Part shown: piece after piece, positions 22,802 through 31,273 of the stretch
Layout of the letters: every line of letters begins with the position of its first letter
How positions within the stretch are numbered: position 1 is the stretch's first letter
Notes under the pieces: generated by a model
Told to the model about the DNA's origin: nothing
The model's input: the letters and a program-made list of their open reading frames with translations, nothing else
Databases searched by the model: none
Program-made: the position numbers and the translations under genes
Assembly (NCBI GenBank): GCA_019113785.1
Contig: DXGT01000045.1
Coordinates: 1 to 38,111 of the forward strand
From: Candidatus Ruthenibacterium merdigallinarum
GTDB taxonomy: Bacteria; Bacillota; Clostridia; Oscillospirales; Ruminococcaceae
Reading direction: 5' to 3'
DNA length: 38,111 nucleotides

Positions 22802-23687
22802 AAGCGCCGATATTCCTTGCGCCCCGCACGCCGATGAACTGGCTGCTGCGGCGTGCGGGTTGATCCATGAGCTGCATTTTGCGCCGCCGGTTCTGCAGGC
22901 GCTGCATCCGCTTTTGTGCGAACCTGTTATGGCAGAGCTTCTCCCATTTTGTGTCCTGATGACTGATGCCCGGCAGGCCGGAGCCGTTCTTCGCTGGCTG
23001 CAAAGCGAGCCGTCCTGCTGGCGGCAGCTGGCCGCCTGTGCCGGCGCAGCCTGCATGGCGCGCGAACGCTGCCGGCGTCTGGGCATTCCGCCCCATGTGT
23101 TCCTTGACACCATGGGTTGCTTTCCCCGCTTCCTGCGCGAGACGTTCCGGCGCACCGGCCGTTGGCAGTTTGACAGGGCTTTTTGGACTTGGCGGCAGAC
23201 CTCCTGCCGGCTGTTCCGTTTGGGCCCACTTGAATTCGAATACTGCCGCGCCGATACGCCGATCGACCGCCTTCTGTGCGTCGGTGCGCCGGTCCTGAAG
23301 GTACATATCCCCTCTGACGCCGATCTGCACAGCCCCGCGCTGAAAGCTTCCTATGGCCAGGCGATGGCGCTGTTTTCCATTCCCGAGCTCTGTCCCCATG
23401 GGGCGCCGCAGGCCATTTTGTGCAGAAGTTGGCTGTTATCGCCGAAAATCGTCTCCTGCCTGGGAACGCGTTCCGGTATCCGCCGCTTTGCACAGGATTA
23501 TCGGCTTTGTGCTTTCGACCCACAGGATGATTCTTTTTACGAATGGCTCTTCAATGGAGAACGGGCGCTGGAACGGCTGCCTGCGCGCACAAGTTTACAG
23601 CGTCATGTGCGCGCCCTGCTCGCCCAGGCAAGCCCGGTTGGCTCTGCGCTGGGGATCTATACCGGCAGCCTTGGCCCCAAAGAATAA
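22794..23687 (+). CDS. NAT_N/GNAT_C-type acyltransferase-like protein
   Basis: Protein of 297 residues resembling the two-domain acyltransferase group described by NAT_N and GNAT_C domains (formerly DUFs). The C-terminal half shows RLGPLEFEY, VLKVHIPSDADL and ILCRSWLLSPKIVSCL, the pattern I associate with the GNAT-like C-terminal domain; the N-terminal half is helical. Such proteins are predicted to acylate small molecules, but no substrate is established. ATG 22794 lies inside the end of the oxidoreductase gene (8-base overlap) with only a weak ribosome site, implying translational coupling and a shared pathway. Codon use is Cys- and Arg-rich but coherent. A hairpin follows the stop codon. 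The gene is certainly real; the function is a family-level inference. Confidence 0.7.
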   Translation: MCKSADIPCAPHADELAAAACGLIHELHFAPPVLQALHPLLCEPVMAELLPFCVLMTDARQAGAVLRWLQSEPSCWRQLAACAGAACMARERCRRLGIPPHVFLDTMGCFPRFLRETFRRTGRWQFDRAFWTWRQTSCRLFRLGPLEFEYCRADTPIDRLLCVGAPVLKVHIPSDADLHSPALKASYGQAMALFSIPELCPHGAPQAILCRSWLLSPKIVSCLGTRSGIRRFAQDYRLCAFDPQDDSFYEWLFNGERALERLPARTSLQRHVRALLAQASPVGSALGIYTGSLGPKE

Positions 23688-23741
23688 AACAGCATCTCTG
23701 TATCGCCGGTGTTTTTGCACCTGTGATGCAGAGATGCTGTT
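23688..23741. terminator. Hairpin between convergent acyltransferase and epimerase genes
   Basis: A perfect 13-bp stem (AACAGCATCTCTG at 23688-23700 with 23729-23741) encloses a 28-base loop that can form an inner GGTG/CACC stem. The downstream T-run is weak on both strands. Its position between convergent stop codons supports a shared terminator for the gene pair (+) and the long catabolic cluster (-). Confidence 0.7.
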
Positions 23742-23753
23742 GTCTGTAAGGCA

Positions 23754-24977
23754 TCAGCCGGCGTCTTCCCGTGCTGCCAACAGCTCCTGCAGCATGGCGT
23801 CCACAGCCATCAGCATGCGCGGCAGATGGAAGGGGCCTTTGAACGTGCTCCCCTTTGTGGGCGGCATCGTGGGCAGGCCGTCGCGGCGCAGATAGCCGTA
23901 CCATTCGCCGTACAAATCGTCTTCGAAATGTGATTTCACATATTCCAGCCCCCGCTCGAACCACCGGGCATACTCCTCGTTTCCTGTATCGCGATACGCC
24001 ATCAGGGAAGCGATCAGCAGCTCTGTGTGCGGCCACCAGAGCTTCATATCGTGTTCGTATGCCTCCGTAGGTTTTCCCTGGCAATCGATGAAATACAGCA
24101 GGCCGCCATACTCGCTGTCCCATCCGGCATTTGCCGCCTGACGGAACATGGTCTGCGCCGTTTCGTGCAAAGCTGCGTCTTTACGGTCATTCGCCTCTTC
24201 CATCAGGAACCAGCTGCATTCGATATCGTGCCCGGGGTTCACCACACGCCCATCGGTATAGCCCAGCTCAGGCTCGCCATCCATGGCGACATTCTCCAGC
24301 GTGCATCCCAGCTCCGGGTGAAAATGCAGCTGCGTGATCTCCCGCACACACTCCTGGCTCAATCGCGCATATTCGTCCTTATGGGCGGGGTCCACCCGCT
24401 GCAAAATATGCGTGATGTTTAAAAAGATCATCGGATCGGCCAGAGCATGCGTCCGTCTTGTTGCGGGGATCGTCTTCGGCCCCAGGCCTGTCGGGTCTGA
24501 GATCATTCCGTGGTTGAGCTTATAGACCAGGCTGTACGCCCGCCGCGCTCGCTCCAAATAAATCTCCTCGCCCGTCAAACCGTAATACTCGGCGTTGGCG
24601 ATCGCATAAAACCCCTCCGAAAAGCAATAGCGGCGCTGGCGCAGCGGCCGGCCATCCTCCGTGACGGTAAAATACATCCGCCCGCCGGCATCCTTATTGA
24701 TGCAGTGCGCCTGCAAAAAATCCAGGCAGCTTTTTGCAGCGTCCATCCATTCCCGCCGCTGCCCATATTGGCGGCACAGCGCGGCGAAGGTCCATGCGCA
24801 CCGGCCCTGCATCCAAACGCTTTTGTCTGTGGAATAGAGCGCTCCTTTCCGGTCCAGGCAGGTGTACACCCCGCCATGTACCGGGTCAAGGCCGTATCGC
24901 AGCCAGAAATCGATACATTGTTCCAACTGGCTGCGGGCCCACGCCTGCGCCGATTTCCATGCTGATGTGTCCATCAT
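23754..24977 (-). CDS. AGE-family (N-acylglucosamine 2-epimerase-like) sugar epimerase/isomerase
   Basis: Cytoplasmic (alpha/alpha)6-barrel enzyme of the N-acylglucosamine 2-epimerase family, 407 residues, interconverting sugars such as GlcNAc and ManNAc or related aldoses. Family landmarks are KSVWMQGRCAWTFA, CFSEGFYAIANAEYY, VNPGHDIECSWFL, LWWPHTELLIA and KGPFHLPRMLM, including the two conserved His (GHDIE and WPHTE) that act as acid/base in characterised members. The start is ATG 24977, with AGGAGG at 24990-24985 and 7-base spacing; the longer start at 24998 would overlap the upstream gene and lacks this spacing. It is the last gene of the - strand catabolic cluster. The GlcNAc context favours GlcNAc/ManNAc chemistry, but cellobiose or mannose epimerases share these motifs. 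Confidence 0.9.
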   Translation of the reverse strand: MMDTSAWKSAQAWARSQLEQCIDFWLRYGLDPVHGGVYTCLDRKGALYSTDKSVWMQGRCAWTFAALCRQYGQRREWMDAAKSCLDFLQAHCINKDAGGRMYFTVTEDGRPLRQRRYCFSEGFYAIANAEYYGLTGEEIYLERARRAYSLVYKLNHGMISDPTGLGPKTIPATRRTHALADPMIFLNITHILQRVDPAHKDEYARLSQECVREITQLHFHPELGCTLENVAMDGEPELGYTDGRVVNPGHDIECSWFLMEEANDRKDAALHETAQTMFRQAANAGWDSEYGGLLYFIDCQGKPTEAYEHDMKLWWPHTELLIASLMAYRDTGNEEYARWFERGLEYVKSHFEDDLYGEWYGYLRRDGLPTMPPTKGSTFKGPFHLPRMLMAVDAMLQELLAAREDAG

Positions 24978-24994
24978 CGCTGTACCTCCTGCGT

Positions 24995-26878
24995 TCATAG
25001 ATCGATTTTACACGCCGATACGATCTCGCCAACTGCATAACTGCCAAACAGCGTTCCGTCCGCCCGGCGCGTATAGGGCAGCTCCGGCTGCAACAATTCC
25101 TCCGGCGCCGGCGCTTTGCCCTGTAACCATGCCGTCACGCGCGCGGCAGCGCTCTCCAACCGGGCGCTCACGGAGCCCATGCGCCCGTCCAGGACCTCGA
25201 ACCCAAACGGCTTATTGGTCTGCATCCACAGCTCGCGCCACAAAACGCGCAGGCGCTCGGCCTCCTGCCGGGTCTCGCGGAGGCTTTGCGTCAGCTGCGC
25301 CGCTTCCGTTCGATCCTGCTCGCGCACTGCGCGGCCGATCCGCTCATGCCAACGGCATTTGCCCGCCAGCACGCGGGCCAGCTGCCGGTAGAAAGAAAAC
25401 AGCAGCGCATATTCTCCCTCCTGCTGATAGCGGGAAAACTCTTCTTCCAGCGCGCGGTAATGCCCGCTGAGCGGAACGCCCCGGAGGTCTGCTCCATACA
25501 GCTGGATCAACGGGTCCTGATACAAAAGGAATTTCGAGGCGTTGACCGGCCGCAGCGCCCCGCTTTTCATACCGGGGGCTGCGTTGAAAGCGCTCAGGCG
25601 CAGGAACGGGCGCAGCGGCGCGCCGCAGCATACATTGAAACGCTCTTCCAGTTGTCGCGCGCAATAAGTGCCCGTGTAGTTGAATTCGGCATAGAGCTGC
25701 ATCCCGGGCAGCGCCGTCTGCAAATTTGCCTCGGCGCCGTTGTCTCCCCACGCCGCCCCCAACACGAGGCGCAGCCCCGCTTCGCGGGCGGCCTGCAGCC
25801 CGGGCAGGGAAGCCGCCAACGTCTTTTCGTGGTCCGGTGCGGGGCCGGTCCAGGTCCATATTCCACCGGCAAACGCTACAGGCGCCCCCAGCAGCCGGTG
25901 TTTGCGAAGCATCTCGGCATACTCGGCGCCGTTTTCATGATAATAGTCCCAATATATAAGCGTTACGTCCTGCGGCACCTCCCGGGCTGCCCGCGCAGTC
26001 GGATCGGGGCTGTCATAATAGCCTCCTGTCGGGGAGGACGGGCGAAAATACATGTCGCTCCACATCATAACATCCAGCCCCAGTTCCCGCGTGATGCGCA
26101 AGACCCGTTCCAAATGCCGGTGAATGATCGCATGCGGATCTTCATAGCCGAAGCGGCGCAGATGGGCGCCCAGCCCGATCCCATGCGCCTCATCCATACC
26201 GATGTGGATGCGCCGGGAGCGATACGGTGCGGCAGCCGCCTGGATCGCCTGTTTCAGGAAAGCGTATGTCTCCTCGCTGTCCGCCAAGAGCACCTCTTCG
26301 TTGTCCTTCAAATGCGCCATCGCGGGCCAGTGAAGCGCCCGGTTCAAGTGTCCCAGCGTCTGGATGCAGGGACAAAGCTCGATGCCCAGCGCGTCGGCGC
26401 AGTCGTCCAGCTCCCGCAGTTCCTGCATGGAATAGCGCCCGCGCATCCACCCGAAATATGGCCGATCGGGGATCTCATACGTATCCTCCGTATACAGCAT
26501 TGCAAGGTCGATCCCCATCAGCGCCATTTTCCCCAGCAGCGCGCGCATGCTTCGCACTGTCAGCACCGCATTGCGAGAGACGTCCAGCATTATGCCTACC
26601 GTCTCAAAGCAGGGCCGTTCTTCACAGTGAAAGGCTTCGTCCTGCCAGTGCTGACGCAGCAGGGAGAGCGCCCGGTACAGGTGCACCGGCTTTTTCCAAC
26701 CAAGCCGGATTCCGCTTTTTGTCTTTTCCACGGCGGGCCCACTCGCCCGAAACACCTCTACCGGCACGCCCTGCGCGCCTGCGGCAAACGCCAGCAGCGG
26801 CCCGATTTGTTCCATGGCCTGCGCAAAACGAGGCGGCAGCTCCCCCTGAAATACAAGAGTGTCCGTCGGCCTATTCAC
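24995..26878 (-). CDS. Cytoplasmic GH20 beta-N-acetylhexosaminidase
   Basis: Exo-acting glycoside hydrolase family 20 enzyme that removes terminal beta-linked GlcNAc or GalNAc by substrate-assisted catalysis. The hallmark Asp-Glu pair is in RRIHIGMDEAHG (Asp229, Glu230 from the chosen start); barrel strands GIMLDVSRNAVL, LAMLYTEDTY, CPCIQTLGHLN and VMMWSDMYF follow family order, and the C-terminal 200 residues are helical. There is no signal peptide, as in the intracellular GH20C type, so it cleaves imported oligosaccharides. GTG 26878 is chosen because AAGGAGG (26892-26886) lies exactly 7 bases upstream and the protein then begins near the usual N-terminal strand TLVFQGELPP; ATG 26956 is an alternative with AAGGGGAG upstream. 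The length is 627 residues. It follows nagB. Confidence 0.9.
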   Translation of the reverse strand: MNRPTDTLVFQGELPPRFAQAMEQIGPLLAFAAGAQGVPVEVFRASGPAVEKTKSGIRLGWKKPVHLYRALSLLRQHWQDEAFHCEERPCFETVGIMLDVSRNAVLTVRSMRALLGKMALMGIDLAMLYTEDTYEIPDRPYFGWMRGRYSMQELRELDDCADALGIELCPCIQTLGHLNRALHWPAMAHLKDNEEVLLADSEETYAFLKQAIQAAAAPYRSRRIHIGMDEAHGIGLGAHLRRFGYEDPHAIIHRHLERVLRITRELGLDVMMWSDMYFRPSSPTGGYYDSPDPTARAAREVPQDVTLIYWDYYHENGAEYAEMLRKHRLLGAPVAFAGGIWTWTGPAPDHEKTLAASLPGLQAAREAGLRLVLGAAWGDNGAEANLQTALPGMQLYAEFNYTGTYCARQLEERFNVCCGAPLRPFLRLSAFNAAPGMKSGALRPVNASKFLLYQDPLIQLYGADLRGVPLSGHYRALEEEFSRYQQEGEYALLFSFYRQLARVLAGKCRWHERIGRAVREQDRTEAAQLTQSLRETRQEAERLRVLWRELWMQTNKPFGFEVLDGRMGSVSARLESAAARVTAWLQGKAPAPEELLQPELPYTRRADGTLFGSYAVGEIVSACKIDL

Positions 26879-26971
26879 AATAAAACCTCCTTGTGTGAAC
26901 GCTACATAAAAGCGTTCTCGCTCCAGGGCGAACAGCTCCTGTTCGGCTTCCGCCATCCCGATATCTCCCCT

Positions 26972-27742
26972 TCAGCGGCGCAGCGCAGCGGCGCTGTCCG
27001 CGTCCAGGTACAGTTTTGCGTTCGGGTGCCTGCGCAGAATTGACGCCGGGCAGGCTTCGGACACCGGTTCCTCCAGCATCCGACAAACCGCCTGCGCCTT
27101 TGCCCTTCCGGGCACAATACAAAAGGCCGCGTGGGCAGCGCACAATGCGGGCACAGTCAGCGTCAGCGCACAGTGCGGCACCCGCTCCAAGGCGTCAAAG
27201 CATCCATCGTGTACCTGCTGCATACGGCACACGTCATCCAGCTCCACGCATTTTACCAATGCGGCGTCGTCAAACCGCGCTTCATGCGGGTCGTTGAACG
27301 CAATGTGCCCATTCTCACCGACGCCCAGCACCACAATATCGGCGGGATAGGTTTGCAGCAGCGCCGCATAACGCTCGGCTTCCATTTGCGGCGGCGCCGT
27401 GCTGTCCATGCAGTAAACAGACGCAAAAGGGACTTTGTCAAACAACGCCCGGCGCAGGAAATTGGCGAATCCCTGCGGCGCCGATGCGGACAGGCCGATG
27501 TACTCGTCCATGTGGAACGCCCGCACCCGCTCCCATGGGATGGCATCGCTGGCGGCCAGCGCTGCCAGCACCTCGTTTTGCGACGGCGCCGCCGCAAAAA
27601 TCACATTGCACATGCTGCGGCGCGATAAAACACGGAGGATCTCTTCTTCTATATCCCGCGCGGCAGCTGCGCCCATTTGTTCGCGGCGCTCATATATGCA
27701 TACCTTCAGCGCATCCTTTTGAAAACCGTTCATCCTGCTCAT
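26972..27742 (-). CDS. nagB: Glucosamine-6-phosphate deaminase
   Basis: Cytoplasmic enzyme converting glucosamine-6-phosphate to fructose-6-phosphate and ammonia, 256 residues. Recognisable blocks are FAAAPSQNEVLAAL (phosphate-binding loop), RAFHMDEYIGL with the catalytic Asp, and VLGVGENGHIAFNDP with the ring-opening His. Its ATG at 27742 overlaps the nagA stop in an ATGA arrangement, giving translational coupling; ATG 27733 is an alternative with AAAGG 9 bases upstream. It works directly after NagA. The usual loop SxGxxT is replaced by APSQNE, as in some NagB-like homologues, so a slightly different hexosamine phosphate cannot be excluded. Confidence 0.9.
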   Translation of the reverse strand: MSRMNGFQKDALKVCIYERREQMGAAAARDIEEEILRVLSRRSMCNVIFAAAPSQNEVLAALAASDAIPWERVRAFHMDEYIGLSASAPQGFANFLRRALFDKVPFASVYCMDSTAPPQMEAERYAALLQTYPADIVVLGVGENGHIAFNDPHEARFDDAALVKCVELDDVCRMQQVHDGCFDALERVPHCALTLTVPALCAAHAAFCIVPGRAKAQAVCRMLEEPVSEACPASILRRHPNAKLYLDADSAAALRR

Positions 27743-28926
27743 CCTTTCATCGGCAGTCCCGGGGCGCTGTAGCGGATCTCCCCGTCCACCATCGCCATAC
27801 GGACGCAGATCTCGCTGTCAAACAGAACCAGATCCGCCGCGCGACCCGGCAAAACAAAGCCGGTCTTATCCTGGAGCCCCAGCGCGCGCGCCGGCGTCTC
27901 CGTAATCATCATCACCGCATCTTCCAAACTTGCGCCCGCCAGGCGACACATGTTCCTCACAAGGCGGTCGGCTGTGCAGATACTGCCGGCAAACGCCTGA
28001 CGATCCGGCATTTTGGCCACGCCATCCTCCAAAATGACGCGCTGCCCGTTCTGCCGGCTGCCGAGCACGCTCTCCCCACTGTTCTGCCCGGCAGCGCGCA
28101 TCGCGTCCGTGATCAGGCACAGCCGGCGCGGGCCGATCTGCCGGTAGGCCAGCTGCAGCAGACTGGCCGGGAGGTGGCAGCCGTCGGCAATGATCTCGCT
28201 GGTGAGCGCATTGTACAGATACGCGCATTCCACAATGCCCGCACGGCGGAACCCCTGCTGCCGCACGATGGTGGACATCGCCGAGTACAGATGCGTCACC
28301 ATGCTGTACCCATGCCGCAGAGCTTCACGGACAACCACTTCATCGGCATCGGAGTGCCCGATGCTGGCCACGATACCGCGGCGCGCCAATTCGTCCCCCA
28401 GCGCCATTGCACCCGGCAGTTCAGGAGCGATGGTCCAGCGCAGAATATCCGGGCAGGCGTCTAAAAGCTCCTCGTACTCATCGGGCTGCGGCGCCCGCAA
28501 ATAGGCGGGGTCCTGCGCGCCGCTTTGCCCGGGCGCAAGATACGGCCCTTCGATGTGAAGCCCCAGCAGCTTGGCCCCCTCTGCCCCGCTCCGGGTTTGT
28601 TCAAACAGGCGGAATGCGCGCAGCAGTTCTTCTTTGGTCGACGCCAGCGTGGTGGGGACCATACAAGTCGTCCCGTGCTCCAAATGCAGCTGTGCCGCGC
28701 TGCGCCACGCCTCCCGTGTCCCGTCCATAAAGTCGCCGCCACCGCCGCCGTGCACGTGGATGTCCACAAATCCATGGGACAGATATAAGCCCTTTGCATC
28801 GACCACACAGTCGCCGGACAGGGTCCCCGCCGGCGCAATTTGGGCAATGCGCCCCTCTCGAACGGCGACATCGCACTCGCCGATCTGCCCGGCGGCAACC
28901 AATTTCGCGTTCTGAAGAATTGTCAT
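27739..28926 (-). CDS. nagA: N-acetylglucosamine-6-phosphate deacetylase
   Basis: Metal-dependent amidohydrolase removing acetate from GlcNAc-6-phosphate in the cytoplasm, 395 residues. Metal and catalytic residues are visible: His57 and His59 (FVDIHVHGGGG), Glu125 (GLHIEGPYLAP), His190 (ASIGHSDAD), His211 (VTHLYSAM) and Asp273 (LCLITDAMRAAG). The first ligand pair HxH and the Glu match the mononuclear or binuclear NagA arrangement. The start ATG 28926 has AAGGAGG 7 bases upstream; the open frame continues to 29091 without a better start. It overlaps the upstream isomerase gene by 4 bases (ATGA) and nagB by 4 bases. Confidence 0.95.
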   Translation of the reverse strand: MTILQNAKLVAAGQIGECDVAVREGRIAQIAPAGTLSGDCVVDAKGLYLSHGFVDIHVHGGGGGDFMDGTREAWRSAAQLHLEHGTTCMVPTTLASTKEELLRAFRLFEQTRSGAEGAKLLGLHIEGPYLAPGQSGAQDPAYLRAPQPDEYEELLDACPDILRWTIAPELPGAMALGDELARRGIVASIGHSDADEVVVREALRHGYSMVTHLYSAMSTIVRQQGFRRAGIVECAYLYNALTSEIIADGCHLPASLLQLAYRQIGPRRLCLITDAMRAAGQNSGESVLGSRQNGQRVILEDGVAKMPDRQAFAGSICTADRLVRNMCRLAGASLEDAVMMITETPARALGLQDKTGFVLPGRAADLVLFDSEICVRMAMVDGEIRYSAPGLPMKG

Positions 28927-29801
28927 ACCGCCGCCTCCTTCTGCGCCTGTTCCAGCAGTGCCCGCAGTGCGTCGGCGCTCTCTGCCGCTGCGTCCCATCC
29001 GCCGTGAGAAAAAGCGCTGCCCTGCGGCACGCGCATCTGCGCCTCTGACAGCGCAGCCTGTTTCCGATAATGGGTTTCCAGCGAAAGCCAACCGTCATAC
29101 CGTTCCCGCACAAGCCGGGAGAGCAGCGCCGGGTATCCCACAAGTCCCTGCCCGATGCAAACACAGACCGGGCGGCCCGCCGCGTCATATACGGCGTCTT
29201 TGACATGGATATGGCGCACATAAGCCTGCACTGCCTCGTATCCATCCGGGTACGGCTTCTCGCCCTGCGGGTCGAACACGTCGTTGCCCGGGTCATAAAT
29301 GGCGCCGAAAGCGTTGCTGTCCAGACGCTGCAAAAGCTGCGCAAGGGTCCGATGGTTGGTTGTGTTCACGCTCGGGTCCGCCTCTAAAAGAAGCGTTTTT
29401 CCCCGGCGCAGAAGGAGCTTTGCTGGGCGGCTGAACCATGGTTCCAGCTGTGCTGCGTCAAGCGGGCCGCTGTCCGGTGCGAAAAATGCAAACCCGCGAA
29501 TGAAGCGGCACCCGAGGATATCCGCTGCGTCGCACAATCGCTCCAGTTTTTTCAGTTCCTCCTGCGCGGCGTCGCCATCCGGCGCACATTTGTAAAAACT
29601 GCCCGCCAGATTGGGCACACATAGGCCATGCCTGTCCAATTCCCTGCGAAACCGCCGCAGCTCGCTGCGCGGAACAAGGTCAATGGGCATGTCCTGTACG
29701 CTGCGCAGCTCAAGCCCCTGCAAGCCGTGCTCCCGCGCAAACCGGAGCGCCTCGTCGAAGTCCTGCGTCGCCTCATCCGTAATAAAAGCCAGTCGAATCA
29801 T
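28923..29801 (-). CDS. Sugar phosphate isomerase/epimerase-like TIM barrel (AP endonuclease 2 family)
   Basis: Cytoplasmic TIM-barrel enzyme of the xylose-isomerase-like/AP_endonuc_2 superfamily, 292 residues. Features: FITDEATQDFDEALRFAREHG at the N-terminus (typical substrate-side loop), GLELRSV, a central LLLEADPS with a likely metal-binding Glu, IYDPGND with Asp, HIHVKDAV with His, and WLSLETHY with a C-terminal Glu. Together these form the usual divalent-metal site for ketose/aldose or inosose isomerisation. The start ATG 29801 gives the normal MIRLAFITDE opening; GTG 29813 overlaps the upstream gene. The stop overlaps nagA. The true substrate is unknown; in this cluster it may act on a sugar or sugar acid released alongside GlcNAc. 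Confidence 0.88.
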   Translation of the reverse strand: MIRLAFITDEATQDFDEALRFAREHGLQGLELRSVQDMPIDLVPRSELRRFRRELDRHGLCVPNLAGSFYKCAPDGDAAQEELKKLERLCDAADILGCRFIRGFAFFAPDSGPLDAAQLEPWFSRPAKLLLRRGKTLLLEADPSVNTTNHRTLAQLLQRLDSNAFGAIYDPGNDVFDPQGEKPYPDGYEAVQAYVRHIHVKDAVYDAAGRPVCVCIGQGLVGYPALLSRLVRERYDGWLSLETHYRKQAALSEAQMRVPQGSAFSHGGWDAAAESADALRALLEQAQKEAAV

Positions 29802-29806
29802 ACTTG

Positions 29807-31225
29807 TCAGCACCCGTATTCTGTCGATTTTGCCTGTTCTGCCCGCCAGGCGCAGGCCGCGCCGAAAACATCCAGCTTCGCCTCGATGCGCACCGAGACC
29901 CCGGTCTCATCCGGCTGAAATACCCAGGAGAATGCATGCGGCGTGTCCAGCCCGCGGCACTCGAATACCAGCGCATTCGGGCGGGCGGCGGCAGCGGCCG
30001 CAAACCGGAACGGCGCAGGCATATCGCGCCGCATCTGGCGGTAGAGCAAGGGCTGCATATTTTTCACCACAATCGTATTTTCCGTCCAGCATGCGGGTTT
30101 TGCCGCAACCGTCTGCGTACGTGTCCCGTCACACAGCGTCAGGGCAAGCGCGCCGCCCGTGCAGCGCAGACGGATCTGGGTAAACCCCATCGCGTTTTCC
30201 CCGCAGCGCAGCCAGCCGCTGTCCCAGTCTCCCAATGACGGCCGCTGCGCGGGAGTATATGCGCCGGGCAGTCCGCGCCCCGCCCGCGCATCGTACAGAT
30301 GGTCCAGAAGCTCCCACACGACATCCAATTCATCGCTCATGTTCACGCTTTCCGCCACCATGGCCAGCGACAGATCGCGCTGCGGCAGGATGACGCACAG
30401 CTGTCCGAAGGCCCCATCGCAGCGATAGCCCTCCGCTTTGTTCCGCCAGAACTGGAAGCCATAGCCCGCGCACCAGTCGGGCGTGCCGTTGTCTTCATTT
30501 TTGACCTGCAGGCTGCCGGCCATATCCACCCACTCTTCCGACAGCAGACGGCGCCCTTTCCAAACACCCCGCGCGCAGTACAAAGCGCCCAGCAGCGCGA
30601 TCTCGCTGCAGGTGGCTTTCAGGCCGGTTCCGCCCTGACAGCGGCCGTCCGCGCATGTGTCCCACTGCAGCGCTTCGACACCCATCGGCCCCAGCAGTTC
30701 GCGCGTCAGCCAATCCGGCACTGTACAGCCGGTGACGCGGCGCACAACCTCGGCCAGCATGCAACTGGCGCCTGTGCTGTACACAAAGCGCTCTCCCGGT
30801 TCATAAACAAGCGGCGCCGAGAAAAAGGATTCCACACTATCCGGCGCAAAGGCCATCCGGGGCATCGGGCATTCCGCGTGCCCCACCGTCATCGTGAGAA
30901 GATGGCGCAGGCGCACGTGCTGCCATCGCTCGTCGGCCTGTGCCGCGACCTGCTGCGGGAAGAAGCGGCTCAGCGCATCATCCGGCGACAGCAGGCCGCG
31001 GTCAAACGCAAGGCCGACGGCCGTCGCCGTAAAACTCTTGCTCAGAGAATATACCTCCCGGCGGTCGTCGCAGCGGTACGGCGCAATGTCCCAGCGCAAG
31101 ACGGGCGCTCCGCCCTGCCAAATTTCCATCGCGTGCAGCTGCGTCCCCACCTGCTCCAGTCTGCGCGCAAAATGCTCCAGCGCCCCGGTGCTGATGTCGG
31201 GTGAGATCCATCGTTCTTCCATCAT
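29807..31225 (-). CDS. Beta-lactamase-fold serine hydrolase
   Basis: Serine hydrolase of the class C beta-lactamase/penicillin-binding-protein-like family, 472 residues. The catalytic SxxK is Ser60-Leu-Ser-Lys63 (VYSLSKSFTATAVG), and the second motif is Tyr149-Ser-Thr (FVYSTGASCMLAEV). The core ends around residue 330; a C-terminal beta-rich extension of about 140 residues (from DWDSGWLRCGENAMG) resembles a separate lipocalin-like or accessory domain. No signal peptide is seen, so it is cytoplasmic, unlike true beta-lactamases. Likely reactions are ester, amide or D-peptide hydrolysis. The start is ATG 31225 or 31222, with a G-run just upstream. It sits between the permeases and the nag genes, so it probably trims the imported ligand. 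Confidence 0.88.
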   Translation of the reverse strand: MMEERWISPDISTGALEHFARRLEQVGTQLHAMEIWQGGAPVLRWDIAPYRCDDRREVYSLSKSFTATAVGLAFDRGLLSPDDALSRFFPQQVAAQADERWQHVRLRHLLTMTVGHAECPMPRMAFAPDSVESFFSAPLVYEPGERFVYSTGASCMLAEVVRRVTGCTVPDWLTRELLGPMGVEALQWDTCADGRCQGGTGLKATCSEIALLGALYCARGVWKGRRLLSEEWVDMAGSLQVKNEDNGTPDWCAGYGFQFWRNKAEGYRCDGAFGQLCVILPQRDLSLAMVAESVNMSDELDVVWELLDHLYDARAGRGLPGAYTPAQRPSLGDWDSGWLRCGENAMGFTQIRLRCTGGALALTLCDGTRTQTVAAKPACWTENTIVVKNMQPLLYRQMRRDMPAPFRFAAAAAARPNALVFECRGLDTPHAFSWVFQPDETGVSVRIEAKLDVFGAACAWRAEQAKSTEYGC

Positions 31226-31273
31226 TTCCCCCCCCCTTGTGCCTGCCCGGCAAAAGGACGTGTGGCCCGGCGC

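Noticed and set aside
25286-27043. A 585-residue open frame on the + strand
   Set aside because: It is antisense to the GH20 gene, whose DEA catalytic motif and family pattern are on the - strand.
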